From assembly GCF_023898315.1 (NCBI RefSeq), contig NC_064615.1, positions 1,185,645,413-1,185,709,412 on the forward strand: a stretch of DNA of 64,000 bases, in the 5' to 3' direction. Below, piece by piece: positions 21,483 through 31,988 of this stretch. Position numbers and translations under genes: made by a program. Source of the stretch: Schistocerca nitens (taxonomy: Eukaryota; Arthropoda; Insecta; Orthoptera; Acrididae). The notes beneath the pieces are model-generated. The model saw only the letters and a program-made list of their open reading frames with translations, was not told the DNA's origin and ran no database searches. The stretch's first letter is position 1. Every line of letters starts with the position of its first letter.

Positions 21483-22440
21483 ATCCCATACTTCAGTTGA
21501 CGTATACAGGTCAACTGAAGTTCAAGATACTGGTGCTAGATAGGCAAAAGAAGCGACATATGTAACATTGATGTCATTTACCTACATAGGTCAACTGAAG
21601 AACAGGATACAAATGTTAGGTATGACGCTATTTTTCACCATCGCTAGCACTGGTATCCTATTCTTCAGTTGACAATGGTTCAAATCGCTCTGAGCACTAT
21701 GGGACTCAACTGCTGTGGTCATAAGTCCCCTAGAACTTAGAACTACTTAAACCTAACTAACCTAAGGACAGCACACAACACCCAGCCATCACGAGGCAGA
21801 GAAAAGCACTGACCCCGCCGGGAATCGAACCCGGGAACCCGGGCGTGGGAAGCGAGAACGCTACCGCACGACCACGAGATGCGGGCTTCAGTTGACATAT
21901 ATAGGTCAACTGTTATAAATGTTATTCTCCACTCGCTACTGCTAGTATCCTATTCTTCAGTTGACTTATATATATCTCAACTGTAGAATGGGATACAAAT
22001 TTTACTGTTGTCGGTTTTTTTTTTTGTCGTCGCTAGCAAGGCCTATATAGGTCAACTGAAGTATGGGGCACAAATTTTGTATGTGTCGTTTCTTTCCGCC
22101 TTCGCATAGTTGAACTGAGCTACAGGATGCCAACGCTTCATTCGTCGATTTCTTCGTTTTCGTTAGCTATAGTATCTTATTCTGTTTCCGCCTTCTCTAG
22201 TAATACTATTTACGTAAGAACAGAATGCTAGTAGTAGCGGAGGTGAAAGAAACAACACCTGCAAAATTTGTAAACCGTACTTCAATTGACCTATATAGGT
22301 CAACTGAAGAATAGGATACTAGTGCTAACGAAAACGAAGAAGTCGATGTGCTTTAAATCTGTATCCGGTACTGCAGCTAAGCTATACAGATCGACAGAAG
22401 TTCGAGATACAACTCATATATATGTCAACTGAGTTATTCC
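21483..22440. repeat. Array of GTCAACTGAAG palindromes, family unknown
   Basis: The 11-mer GTCAACTGAAG and its complement CTTCAGTTGAC recur many times in just under 1 kb, often as facing halves around a TATA-rich centre (CTATATAG). The best units are 21491-21520, the SINE-split unit at 21663-21673 plus 21887-21912, 21955-21983 and 22280-22309. Single or decayed halves lie at 21590-21600, 22051-22061, 22107-22119, 22391-22400 and 22424-22433. The arms extend outward into ATAGGATAC / GTATCCTAT. Spacers share GCTAGC-like and AAATTTTGTA words. A wider inverted pair (22141-22183 against 22308-22348) encloses one unit. No coding frame is present. Confidence 0.85.
21674..21886 (-). mobile_element. 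tRNA-derived SINE, family B, inside a palindrome unit
   Basis: On the minus strand it starts GCCCGCATCTCGTGGTCGTG, with an A-box-like segment and the B box GGTTCGATTCC. It ends GCCATTTGAACC-like plus a short A tail. The flanking repeat TTCAGTTGAC (21664-21673 and 21887-21896) is one arm of the host palindrome, duplicated on insertion. About 213 bp, full length. Confidence 0.92.
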
Positions 22441-22789
22441 ATGCTACTGTTACTACTAACCCTTTTTTTCTTTACTTTTTATAGAAGTACTAGAACTCAA
22501 ACAAGCGATATCCTTAACATTATGTTCGAAATATTACTGGACTTGACATATGTCTACCATCTGTTTTCTCTCCTGCATTCCCTTGTTTATGAACACTCGT
22601 CTTTGCTGTTAAATCTGTCTAATAAATCATCTGGCTCTTGAGTAAATACATTTGAGGTCTTTGCTTAGCAACGAAATAAGTAACGCTGTTTTTCCGATCG
22701 GTCTCAAGAACATTGAGAAAGTGTGATTAATTATTAACAGTTCGACTCTAAACTGTGTTGTCTGCAGTGAAAAACTTTTCGACGAGCGA
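22441..22789. other. No gene seen
   Basis: A short AT-rich stretch between the palindrome array and the I-clade LINE. The LINE 5' end may start anywhere from about 22690 to 22800. Confidence 0.4.
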
Positions 22790-23000
22790 GTAACGACAGA
22801 TTGTTGCTCGCAGTGACGGCAGCCGCGCCCAGCAGTCGTTTGTGCTTCGTGCGGCGGCCGGCACCGATCCCATCACGTGTTTCGTAGAACTGTTATCAAG
22901 TTTTTTTAGTGTAATCTACTGGATATTATATCTACAAGTAGTTAGCAACAAGTGTCAAAGCATCGTCGCTGGGAGATTTCTCTCGGCGGCTATTTTTAAA

Positions 23001-24990
23001 ATGGAAACTAATGACGAAATCCCAGTCGATACCGGCCAAGGGTTGGCTATCGCTTTGCATACGAGTCACATCGAGACTGTCACTATGCACCCTCCTTCAA
23101 CAGTGTTAATTACAAATAAGCATCGACTGGGTACCATCGAAATGTGCTCTCAAGATCACTATCCCCAGAACGATCACATGGAGATGGATCAGCATTCATC
23201 AAGTTCAGCTGTCTTGTCGCAGTGTCTGTCCAACAACACCCAGCGACAAAAGGCAAGGCACCGGTCAGCACCGTCCCAACAGGCAGTAGCTCCTGATGCA
23301 AATGTTCCGAAGAAGGAAAAGGCGAGTGAAAAGCGTAGTGGTAACGTTGAAGGGGACGTAGATATGGTAGATATTGATAACGTTGCACACACTGTGCAAG
23401 TTCTAGGAGTAGACAATAACTTGAGCGTAAATATAGGAGACAGGAATTGCAATGAGCAGCCTGCTTCCCAAAAGTCTGTTAGTCGTAAAAACTTGGACAA
23501 TTCAGTGACCACAACGGTACCTCCTACAGGAAATGACACGTTTCCTAGTAACAACAAATATGATAGTAAAGATAATACGTCGTCTTTGTAGAGGGAGAAA
23601 AAGGTAATGTAGGAATGTTACATCCTACGGCTCTTGGAAGAATGTTGTTCACAGAAAGTAATAACTTAAGACATGAAATAGTTAAAATCTCCGCTATTGG
23701 TAGAAACAGGTATAAAATTGAAACCAAATCAGGGCAGTCTGCAAACAGGTTGAGGTTGCTTGATATCAGTGTGCGATTTGCATGGGGGGATGGGGGGGGG
23801 GGGATTTCCCCCCTCCCCCCTCTGCATCAGACCATCCCCTCCTCTGGTTTTAGTTTATGCATCCCAATCTGGGATGTTTATTTCCCACGCACTGGAGTAA
23901 ACCTTTACATATAATTTAAATTTGTGGAGCCGAACACTGAAAGTTTTTAATAAGTCTTACTATTAATACTATTAATATGTTTCAGTTTTCTATCATCAGA
24001 ATAAGTACAACTTTCCACAAATGTGCCTCTACTTTTTGAATTCCCCTCGTATATCTGCACCCGTATGTAGATGTTTTTGTAAATGAGCTTTACCTATAAT
24101 GTACTTTTAAAGATATAACAAGGGATGGCTTTTCTGATAGTGCATACGCGTCAATAGTGAGTTTCAGCATTAACATCTATTTATAAATAGCTGTTTAACC
24201 ATGCGTAACGCCACGGTCCAAGCTAGTAACATATGTAAGTCTACTAACCCCCTAAGCCAAATCGCACCCTGCTTGATATTTTTCGGGTGAAGAATATGGA
24301 GGCTTATATTCCAAATTTCCTAACAAAGAAAGGGGAGTTATCCGTGATGTTGATATTGCATTATCCCACCAAGACATCCCTGCAAAAATAAAGTCGGAAT
24401 TTTTAATAACCGACGTACGAAGGTTCACAAAGAAAGTAATAGAAAAAGGAGAGTTGAAAGTACTTCTCACACCGAAATGTGAAGTAACATTTAAATCTCA
24501 ACAACTTCTACAGTATGTATATTTGTGCGGTATGCGATGCCCTGTTGCACCGTATGTCCAGTCAGTTTTGCAATGTCACAATTGCCTTAGATATTTCCAT
24601 TTAAGTTTGCGATGTCGCAGTAGTGCCCACTGTGCCAAATGCACGGGAGCTCACTGCAACGGAAACCACCTCGCTACTGATCGCTGTTGCCCAATTTATC
24701 AGCAGCGAAGCCTATGGCGCTTCTTACGCAACTGCCGCCTCGTCACCGCGACCGTCACTTGCGCAGACTACTGCTGGTGTTTCTACAACACGAGAGCTCT
24801 CTCCTAGTGACTGGCCTAAGATATGCGTGAAACCAAAAGGTTTGAACATGACGGACAAACGGCTACAACAGGGACCTAAGCATGCAGTTATGTCGGTTCC
24901 AGCTCCCAGGTCTTACAAAAATAAACCATTTACTCGCAGTCCATACAAGCAGGGTTACTCTGACATGTTATACGAATTTCAGGGTCCGTA
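23001..24990 (+). pseudogene. I-clade LINE ORF1 (gag-like, zinc knuckles), broken
   Basis: ORF1 binds the element RNA in the cytoplasm. The start is the ATG at 23001 (METNDEIPVDTGQGLAIALH). It gives 196 codons of polar, Ser/Asn-rich sequence, then a stop at 23589. Shortly after, in another frame, come 'HPTALGRMLFTESNNLRHEI' and 'VKISAIGRNRYKIE', an RRM-like region. The MITE interrupts here. After it, 'YIPNFLTKKG..IRDVDIALS' and 'KVLLTPKCEVTFKSQQLLQY' lead to the zinc knuckles 'CHNCLRYFHLSLRC' and 'CAKCTGAHCNGNHLATDRCC' at about 24565-24690. A further frame change follows the knuckles. The tail near 24830-24990 is basic. Confidence 0.75.
23767..24269. mobile_element. 503-bp MITE-like insert with 10-bp target duplication
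   Basis: TGCTTGATAT occurs at 23757-23766 and again at 24270-24279, exactly bracketing non-LINE sequence. The ends are inverted: the left has GTGCGATTTGCAT followed by GGGGGG, and the right, in complement, has GGTGCGATTTGGCTTAGGGG. There is no coding capacity. A 9-10 bp duplication with G-starting ends would suit a Mutator-type (MULE) non-autonomous element, but that assignment is inference. A G tract of about 13 and C-rich runs lie at 23785-23822. Confidence 0.75.
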
Positions 24991-25169
24991 AAACTCAATA
25001 CAAAACAATCCATACCCTCACACTCCTCTGGTAACATCTTATACTGGTCAAGAAACTACTATTAACAGCAGATGTGCTTTAATAATGCAGATCTTTCTTT
25101 CTCTTAAAAATGAAACAGACACGGTTGCGACACAGGCTCTTATACGTAATGCTGTTGAAGAGTTCTGCA

Positions 25170-25397
25170 AATATAACAATGGCTTTTAAAATATTCCAGT
25201 GGAATGCAAGGTCAGCAATTCGAACAGAGAAACTCTTTACCGGGAACTTTGCAGGAACCACATACTGGTAGCTTGTATTAGCGAAACTTGGTTTCAGCCA
25301 ACCCAACGAATACAATAAAAGGATACGCTGTTCTCAGAAACGACAGAGACGATGGAAAAGGAGGAGGAGTAGCCATTTTGATTAGAGAGACGGTTAA
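25170..25397 (+). pseudogene. I-clade LINE ORF2 endonuclease, N-terminal part
   Basis: 'MAFKIFQWNARSAI' at about 25181-25222 is the classic start of the APE-like endonuclease. In shifted frames, 'ISETWFQPTQRIQ' (about 25276-25315) and 'VLRNDRDDGKGGGVAILIRE' (about 25330-25390) follow. The frame changes at least twice. The Kolobok-like element begins immediately after the TTAA at 25394-25397. Confidence 0.8.
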
Positions 25398-27970
25398 GGG
25401 GCTCCGGAAAGGCTCAAAATCATGAAAAGTTCAATTTCTACTTTTTTGCGTTTTCTGAATCTGCAGACTATTACCTTTTAATAGATATATAATTTATTCA
25501 ATTCCGAAGACTACAACTATTTTTAAATTTTTTTTGAAATGTGTTCTACATGGGCGTGACCCACTGTGACGCTGTTAAACTGCTGTCAAATGGTGTTATT
25601 ATTAACGTCCGTGTTCATCAGGTACATTTTAGTGATGTGAGATAAAGTATGTGTTGTGGCTAACCTGTGATGGTTCAATATATATCGCTGGTGTGATTGT
25701 CGATTGTTTCATGTTTATTTACTCTGTCGTTATCTCGAAAATATTCGTAATTAATTCTGTTTCTTGAGTCTATGTTTTGTTGAAGTATAATAATGAGTAA
25801 AAGTAAAGTTATTAGAAATCCTCTGAAGGCTTTTAAGAAAAGGAGAAATGTTGGAAAGCCAAAGGTATGTGTTATTACTGTAAACAATAAAGACGATAAC
25901 CAAGTGAGTGAACCTAACCTCTCAAGTACACCTGCCCATAGCAGTCAAAGTGGGAAAGAAAATACTTCACAGAAGAAGCTTGGTTCAATGAGTGAAAACT
26001 ATGAATGTTTTATGGGCGAATCGGATGTGAATGAAATATTTGATATGTCGGTTCTCAAAGGAATTTTTTCAAACTGTGTAAGATGTATTCATTGTAGTGA
26101 AGTTGGTCTGGAACTCTCCATAATAAAGCACGTAGGACTTGCTAGTGAAATACAACTGAAATGTGATAAGTGTTCATACATGACCACCTTTTGGAACAGT
26201 GTTGCAGTAACTGCAACTGAAGAAAATGGTAGCAAAATCTACGAACACAACATTAGATTTGTTTATTCCTTGCGTTCAGTTGGTAAGGGTGCTACTGCAG
26301 GTGCAATTTTCTGTGGCATCATGAATCTTCCAAATCCCCCAACCAAGTTTACGACCTATAATAAATTAATAGGGTCTAAAGTAGAAGATGTCTGTATAGA
26401 ATCTATGAAGAACGCTGTGGAAGAGGCAGTAATGGAAAATAATGGTAACAGAGATTTGACTGCAGCGTTCGATGGTACCTGGCATAAACGGGGACACACG
26501 TCTCTTCATGGTGTGGTATCTGCCATCAGTATGTATACAGGGAAAGTTTTAGACGTAGCAGTAATATCAAAGTATTGTAGATGTCCACAAAAATATAAAT
26601 GAAAATAATTGCAAAGCTAACTATAGAGGCAGTATTGGAGGAATGGAAGTGGCTGATGTTGCCAGTATATTCCAGCGTTCTGAGGCATGTGATAAAGTGC
26701 GATATGTTAATTACCTTGGTGACGGTGATTCTAAAAGTTTCAAACATGTTCAAGGACTGAAGCCCTATGGTGATGATGTTGTAGTGCAGAAATTTGAGTG
26801 TATTGGACACGTACAGAAGCGAATGGGAACAAGACTTCGGCGACTGAAAGCTTCGTACAAAAAACAAAAACTCAGTGATGGTAAAGGGTTGGATGGAAAG
26901 GGAAGGTTAAGTGACAGTGTAATTGACAAAATACAGAACTATTATGGAATGGCTATTAGGCAAAATACACAAAGTGTCGACGAAATGAAGAAGGCTGTTT
27001 GGGCTCTTTTTTTTCATACTTCTTCAACCGATGAAAATCCCCAACATAGCTTGTGTCCCAAAGAAGAAGACAGTTGGTGTAAATATAACAAAGGATTGCT
27101 AACTGGTGAAGTGTACACTCATAAGCATAGTCTGCCTCATGCAATAATGGAGGTGATAAAACCTATTTTCAGAGACTTAGCAGCACCTGAACTGTTGAAA
27201 AAGTGTATTCACGGAAAAACTCAAAACCCCAATGAAAGTGTAAATAGTGTTATATGGTCGAGAATCCGCAAGACTGTATTTGTTGGAATAGAAACACTTC
27301 ACTTTGGTGTGTATGATGCTGTTGCGACTTTCAATGATGGCAACATTGTAAGGTGCAAGGTATTTAGAAATATGGGAATGAAGATAGGTTCTAACATGGT
27401 ACGAGCGATGCTTGCTTTAGACAAGGAACGCCTTCGGGCTGCAGACAGGGCTGTAAAGAGTCTAGAAATACAAGCAAGAGTAAACAGGAGGAGGAACAAG
27501 AGGAAGCTGGAGGAGGAGTTTGCAGAGGATGAAGATAATCCATCCTATGGACCTGGAATGCACTAAAAAGTTAATCCAATCTTTGTCGCTCGATTCCCAA
27601 AACTTTTATTTTCTCATACTAATTACATGTTTTCTAAGGATCTTCCAAACATATTTGTTTCAAACTTTCAGTAAATGTTACACAGTACCTTCTGCATAAT
27701 TTAACACAGCCTTTTTCCAAAAAACTGTATATTTTTGAATATATAAATAAAAAATTGCAAAAAAATGTTGTGAATTTTCATTACAATTGAAAAAAAATCA
27801 TCTTTAATAACTGAACTAAAATTTTGTAAAATCCCTGTGTTAAGTTGTAGCCCATATTCCAATAAATAATCTGTAAAAAGTTCAACTTCCTACCTCAAAT
27901 ACTTTGTGAGGAAAGATGTAATTTATAAGCGTTATTTTAACATTGCAAGTATAGGGCGTTCCGGAGCCCC
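25398..27970 (+). mobile_element. Kolobok-like DNA transposon (TTAA target)
   Basis: A 2573-bp element with short inverted ends GGGGCTCCGGAA at the left and, in complement, GGGGCTCCGGAACGCC at the right. TTAA lies on both sides (25394-25397 and 27971-27974). It carries one transposase gene on the plus strand, interrupted by a single frameshift, then about 400 bp of AT-rich 3' flank with no gene (27567-27970). TTAA duplications are used by piggyBac and Kolobok. The transposase resembles the 'Mutator-like transposase' Pfam family found in arthropod Kolobok-type elements, not piggyBac. It sits in the endonuclease of the I-clade LINE. Confidence 0.88.
25793..27566 (+). pseudogene. Kolobok-like transposase, one frameshift
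   Basis: Two frames, 25793-26602 (269 codons) and 26643-27566 (307 codons), cover one DDE transposase of about 590 residues. The N-terminus is basic (NPLKAFKKRRNVGKPK). Cysteine pairs 'CVRCIHC' and 'CDKCSYM' (about residues 98-135) suggest a zinc ribbon. Catalytic-type residues are the Asp in 'AAFDGTWHKRGHTSLHG' (residue 227), the Asp in 'NYLGDGDSK' near 26715-26740, and the Glu in 'NPNESVNSVIW' at 27234-27236. 'KRMGTRLRRLK' is another conserved block. At 26575-26605 the protein shifts frame in an A-rich run; a loss of two A's would explain it, since 'NENNCKANYRGSIGG' reads on in the other frame. The C-terminus is lysine/glutamate-rich. This copy should be inactive. Confidence 0.85.
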
Positions 27971-27974
27971 TTAA

Positions 27975-28537
27975 GTTTAAAAAATTGGACATCACTATTA
28001 GGGCAACAGAATGACAGGGAGTTGTTGCTGTAATTTACACTCCTAACGGCGCATTCACCATCGTCACCATTTACAAACCACCTAAGTGTAAAATACAAGA
28101 TCTTCCACAGATTGTAGCCCAGCTTCAAACGCAGACTTCAACGCACACCACTCACTATGGGGTTGAGTAACACATGATGCGGATGGCAGAGAGTTAGTTA
28201 CACTTTTTGAGAAGTTCAATTTGATTCTTCTAAATGATGGTTCTCCTACTATGATACATAACCCAAACAGACGACCGTCGGCCGTCGATTTGACATTGTG
28301 CTCTGTTGACTTCAACGATGTAACAGTAGTGGGCGGTCAAACGAGACCCTCTTGGGTCAGATCATTTCCCTCTGGAAATCACAATAGACTTACCTATAAA
28401 TACAGTAGAAATTATCTACCCCAACAGCAGGTGGAAAATAAAGGATGTTGACTGGCCAAAGTATACTGCAACAGTCCAGGCGAAGTTTCAATCTTTTAAC
28501 AATTTGTTAGCTCCGAAAGAGGCCTACCAACAGCTAA
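27975..28537 (+). pseudogene. I-clade LINE ORF2 endonuclease, C-terminal part
   Basis: The LINE resumes after the TTAA. 'VYTPNGAFTIVTIYKPPKCK' at about 28034-28095, 'LFEKFNLILLNDGSPTMIHN' at 28205-28265 and 'RRPSAVDLTLCSVDF' at 28272-28315 are C-terminal blocks of the APE endonuclease, including the 'S-A-V-D-L-T' strand. 'VQAKFQSFNNLLAPKEAYQQ' follows up to the Penelope insertion. At least two frame breaks are present. Confidence 0.8.
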
Positions 28538-28546
28538 TTTCAATTA

Positions 28547-28663
28547 GTATTTTAAACATAGCTGCGCTACAGCAACGGTTCCACGTAATAAGATTAAAAG
28601 CAGCCGGCCAGTTGCAAAGGATAAAGTAAACTTTACCTAGGTTTCGATAGATTTAAATCTATC
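28547..28663 (-). repeat. Penelope 3' pseudo-LTR with hairpin
   Basis: The 99-bp repeat shared with 31890-31988 is followed here by an 18-bp perfect palindrome, GATAGATTTAAATCTATC, at 28646-28663. The other copy lacks the palindrome and ends at the target duplication. Confidence 0.88.
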
Positions 28664-28690
28664 TTCTTCAGAAGACGGCCTGAGGACAAT
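28600..28690 (-). ncRNA. Hammerhead-ribozyme-like motif (candidate)
   Basis: On the minus strand CTGAAGA (fits CUGANGA) at about 28665-28671 is followed by one A, the perfect hairpin at 28646-28663 as stem II, then GAAAC at 28641-28645. Next comes a small stem, GGTAAAG...CTTTATC, at about 28622-28640. Penelope-like elements are known to carry hammerhead ribozymes in their repeats. An extra A before stem II and an unconvincing stem I make this only a candidate. Confidence 0.4.
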
Positions 28691-29496
28691 GAACATCATA
28701 ATTTATATTAAAAGGTCTGAAACATGAGTCAAGAATTAAGTATAACATATATTAGAAGAATCTTGTATTACAAAATGTGAGAAAGATTCCTGGTACTTAC
28801 AGTATTACATTAACATGGAGTGATATGTCTTTGTCATTTTTACAAACAACTGCATAGCTCCATTAGTCCAAATAAAATATAGCCCTGAGTACAGGGTTTG
28901 TCAGACAAATAAAAATAAGTACATGGAAGTTGGAGAGCGCATAAGCGACTGAGTAAAATCGGCCAGCGTAGTAGCACTGCGGCCAGGGCAGGTGGCGCTC
29001 AGGTCGCGAACTATGCGCCGATTGGCGTACTGAAGTAACATATGAAATATCAATATTAAATGCGTCCTTAAATAGAGTGACAATAAATAAATGGAAAGAA
29101 TTTAACACTCCCGTTATGACATTGTGGGAGCTATAGGAACAATAACGTAGATACATACATCAAAAAGGCAGGTGGCGCATCCACCGTGAATTAAATGCAG
29201 TGGCATATACAGCCAGAATAAAAATTATATTACCATATTAGTGAAGCACACAGAACGTATATAAGTCAAAACTTTAAGAAAAATCAGTAATGGCTCTTGA
29301 AACATAAATTACGCAACCTGGTCCACATTCCAGTTAATACACATTTTAGAATAAGAGAAAATTACATGAGGGCCGATGTAGTGGCAGCCATACATCGTGA
29401 GAAAAACACATAATATAAAAGGTAGTGAGCTGAAAGATTTGAAAGTGCATTATAGCTTCCTGAGGGAATAGACTACTGAGGTTACTAGCATTATTG

Positions 29497-31902
29497 TTAT
29501 ATATTAAACAGTACGGGTTTAAAGCCTTCGAAAAATTGTCTACAGGCAAGGTTCAACTGATCATTCAGTATATTGCCGTCTTTGAGCTCAAGATGTTTAA
29601 AAATAAATAACTCTTCCCACAGATCTAGTCTCCGTCCTTTGACTTGTCTGTGTAGGATAACCGTGTCTTCTAACTGTTTAGGCGTATGGCCGGCTATCAA
29701 GAGGTGTTCAGCGAAAGTAGAGTTGTGAATATTCATTCCTTTTTTACCTAATAGATGTTCTTTATATCGTGTTTTCACAGCTCTGCCTGTTTGACCAATA
29801 TAATATGAGGGGCAGTTATTACAGGTTAGTTTGTAAACACCTGAATTAGAAAACCAGTTATATTTTTTATTTAGAAGACGTTTAATCCTATACGATATGT
29901 TACCCAAGAAAGGGATGGAAATAAATTTTTTAGTTTCTGTGGTATCTGTGGGGAGGTTATTTCTCAAAGTCGAACAATTTTGGGACATTTTCTTATTGAG
30001 CAGGTAATCGATCATATTCTGGTTGTACCCATTATTAACCGCAATCGCTTTGATGACATTCAATTCCTTTTTTTGATCCGCAGGCGATAGAGGAGTGGTT
30101 ACCTTTCGGTGAATGGCGGAATGAAAAAATGCCATTTTATGAGCTTTTGGATGAGTTGAGTCAGCAGGAATGATATTATCTGAATATGTTTCCTTGCGGA
30201 AGATATTGAAATGGAAGGTATTATCTTGTATAGAAATTGTTAAATCAAGAAAATTAAGTTCACGTTTATCATTTTGAAGTTCTTTTGTGAAGGAAATTTT
30301 TTCATGTAATCCATTGAAAGTATTAAAGAGATGCTCTAACTCATGGTCAGTGCCATCAAAAGCGATGAAGATGTCGTCAACATAACGTGCATAATAGCGG
30401 ATTTTGTGGCGTAATTCTGAACCTGAATTGAAGAATGTTGTTTCCAGGGCGTTGATGAAAACCTCTGCTAGAATACCGGCGAGGGGGCTACCCATTGCTA
30501 GACCATCTGGCTGTACATACATTTTCCCGTTAAATGTGAAATAATTGTATTTTAAAATGACCTTAAGCAAACCAATGAGTTCCGCAATCTGAGTTTCACT
30601 TAATTTTTTATGCTTAAGAAGATTCTCTTTTACAAGGTCTATGGTTTCATCAACCGTGACATTTGTATAAAGGCTGACGATGTCGAAGGACACCAGTCTA
30701 GTGTCAGGTGTACAACTTACAGATTGAATATTGTTAATTAATTCCTTACTGTTTTTTACAGAAAAGTTATTTTCAAATGTGAAAGCATCTTTAATTTTAA
30801 AATGGAGGCGCCTAGCAAGTGTATGATGTGGACTGCCTATACCATTCACTACAGGGCGGATCGGGTGATTTTGTTTGTGCAGTTTAAACTGACTTCTGAG
30901 CACGGGTGGTTTCGGGTTCATATTTATAAGCCCTTTCTTTTGAAACTTATTGAACAGGCTGACGGAATTAGTTAAAGTACGCCGGATTTCATTTTGCAGT
31001 TCAGCAGTAGGATCTACAGTAACCTCAGTGATGTCGTTTTCCTCAAAAAACTTTACAGTCTTCTCTATATATTCATTTTTATAAACCACGACAATGGTGT
31101 TCCCTTTGTCACTCTTAGTGACTAAGGCGTCGTGCTCTCTAAGTTTATGATTAATGCTTTTTACTATACTATATTCGCCCGATTGCCCATTAGGGGATAA
31201 TTTAATTTCTTTTTCTATTATGTTGTTACATTCGTAGGCACATTTGACTTGCTCCGCTTTCTCTAATTTCAGAGATTCTAAACCGATTTTTAGATCTACA
31301 ATGAGATTACAAATAACTGGATATTTATCGAGTTTAGCAGGCAAGTTATATTTAAGGCCTTTACACAACAAGTCATTTTCAGCCTGCGTAAAAGTAATAT
31401 TGGTTTTATTTAGTACTCTATCGTAAAATAGGTGCTTGACACTATTGTCTGCTGTATTATAACTTTTACTTGTGGTCCTATTACTAAACTTCAAAAGCTT
31501 TCTTTCATGTCTAGTCTTGATTACTTCTTTACGATTAAAGAGCCATTCATTAATACTATTCCACAGGTGGTCAATTTGAAAATTACAAAGATCTTTAAAG
31601 GCTTTAGTTAAAAATAGGTGTATGCAGTAGGCTTCACTATTAAGAACATCTTTTTTCTTGTACAAATTTACTGTGCTCTCCGAAATGACTAAATGCACTA
31701 GCTTCTTTTTAATAGAAGGAACTCTGTTACACTGTTTAAAGTTTAACTACGCCTTCACATAATCAGGGATAATGTCTTTCTCTAGGCACTGGTGATTAAA
31801 GTCAATAGCCATACCTGCTTTCACAATTTTTAATTTGATGTCCATATACCTGGATGCAGCTTTTGATACCTCGGCAGGCAAGAATTTCAGTATTTTAAAC
31901 AT
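29497..31902 (-). CDS. Penelope-like polyprotein: reverse transcriptase plus GIY-YIG endonuclease
   Basis: The enzyme copies element RNA into DNA at a break made by its own GIY-YIG nuclease. The open frame covers 31698-29497 (733 codons). A same-frame start, MFKILKFLPAEVSKAASRYM, lies at 31902 inside the right repeat; the short stretch between 31902 and 31698 is not fully open. RT blocks are 'LVTKSDKGNTIVVVY', 'FKLHKQNHPIRPVVNGIGSP', 'LVSFDIVSLYTNVTVDETID', 'DGLAMGSPLAGILAEVFINA' and the catalytic 'YARYVDDIFIAFDG'. The C-terminal GIY-YIG domain has 'SGVYKLTCNNCPSYYIGQTG', 'RYKEHLLG' and 'EELFIFKHLE'. The length is typical of GIY-YIG-bearing Penelope-like elements. Confidence 0.92.
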
Positions 31903-31988
31903 AGCTGCGCTACAGCAACGGTTCCACGTAATAAGATTAAAAGCAGCCGACCAGTTGCAAAGGATAAAGTAAACTTTACCTAGGTTTC
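31890..31988 (-). repeat. Penelope 5' pseudo-LTR
   Basis: It matches 28547-28645 with about one difference by eye (CCGACC against CCGGCC). The likely start codon of the polyprotein (31902) lies in it, so the repeat contributes to the coding sequence. Confidence 0.88.

Larger units (their letters stand above)
28547..31988 (-). mobile_element. Penelope-like element with repeated ends
   Basis: A 3.44-kb insert in the LINE has a 99-bp direct repeat at its two ends (28547-28645 and 31890-31988), the 'pseudo-LTR' arrangement of Penelope-like elements. TTTCAATTA lies at 28538-28546 and again at the right junction (about 31985-31993), a target duplication that partly overlaps the repeat end. LINE reading continues across the gap ('AYQQLISI' before, then 'IEDAATISIPRK' after). 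One long minus-strand frame encodes RT plus GIY-YIG. Between its stop and the left repeat lie about 800 bp without a gene. It looks nearly whole. Confidence 0.93.

Noticed and set aside
21191-21500. Two overlapping hydrophobic frames of 70 and 94 codons
   Set aside because: T-rich low-complexity DNA gives Phe/Leu/Val-rich frames. There is no start context or domain.
21483-22440. CRISPR-like array
   Set aside because: The repeats are palindromes with uneven spacing and related spacers in a eukaryotic context.
25398-27970. piggyBac element because of TTAA
   Set aside because: The transposase blocks (FDGTW, GDGDSK, NPNESVN) are not piggyBac-like and the ends lack the CCYT-type start.
28547-31988. 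LTR retrotransposon because of terminal direct repeats
   Set aside because: RT of the YVDD Penelope type with a C-terminal GIY-YIG domain, and no protease, RNase H or integrase.
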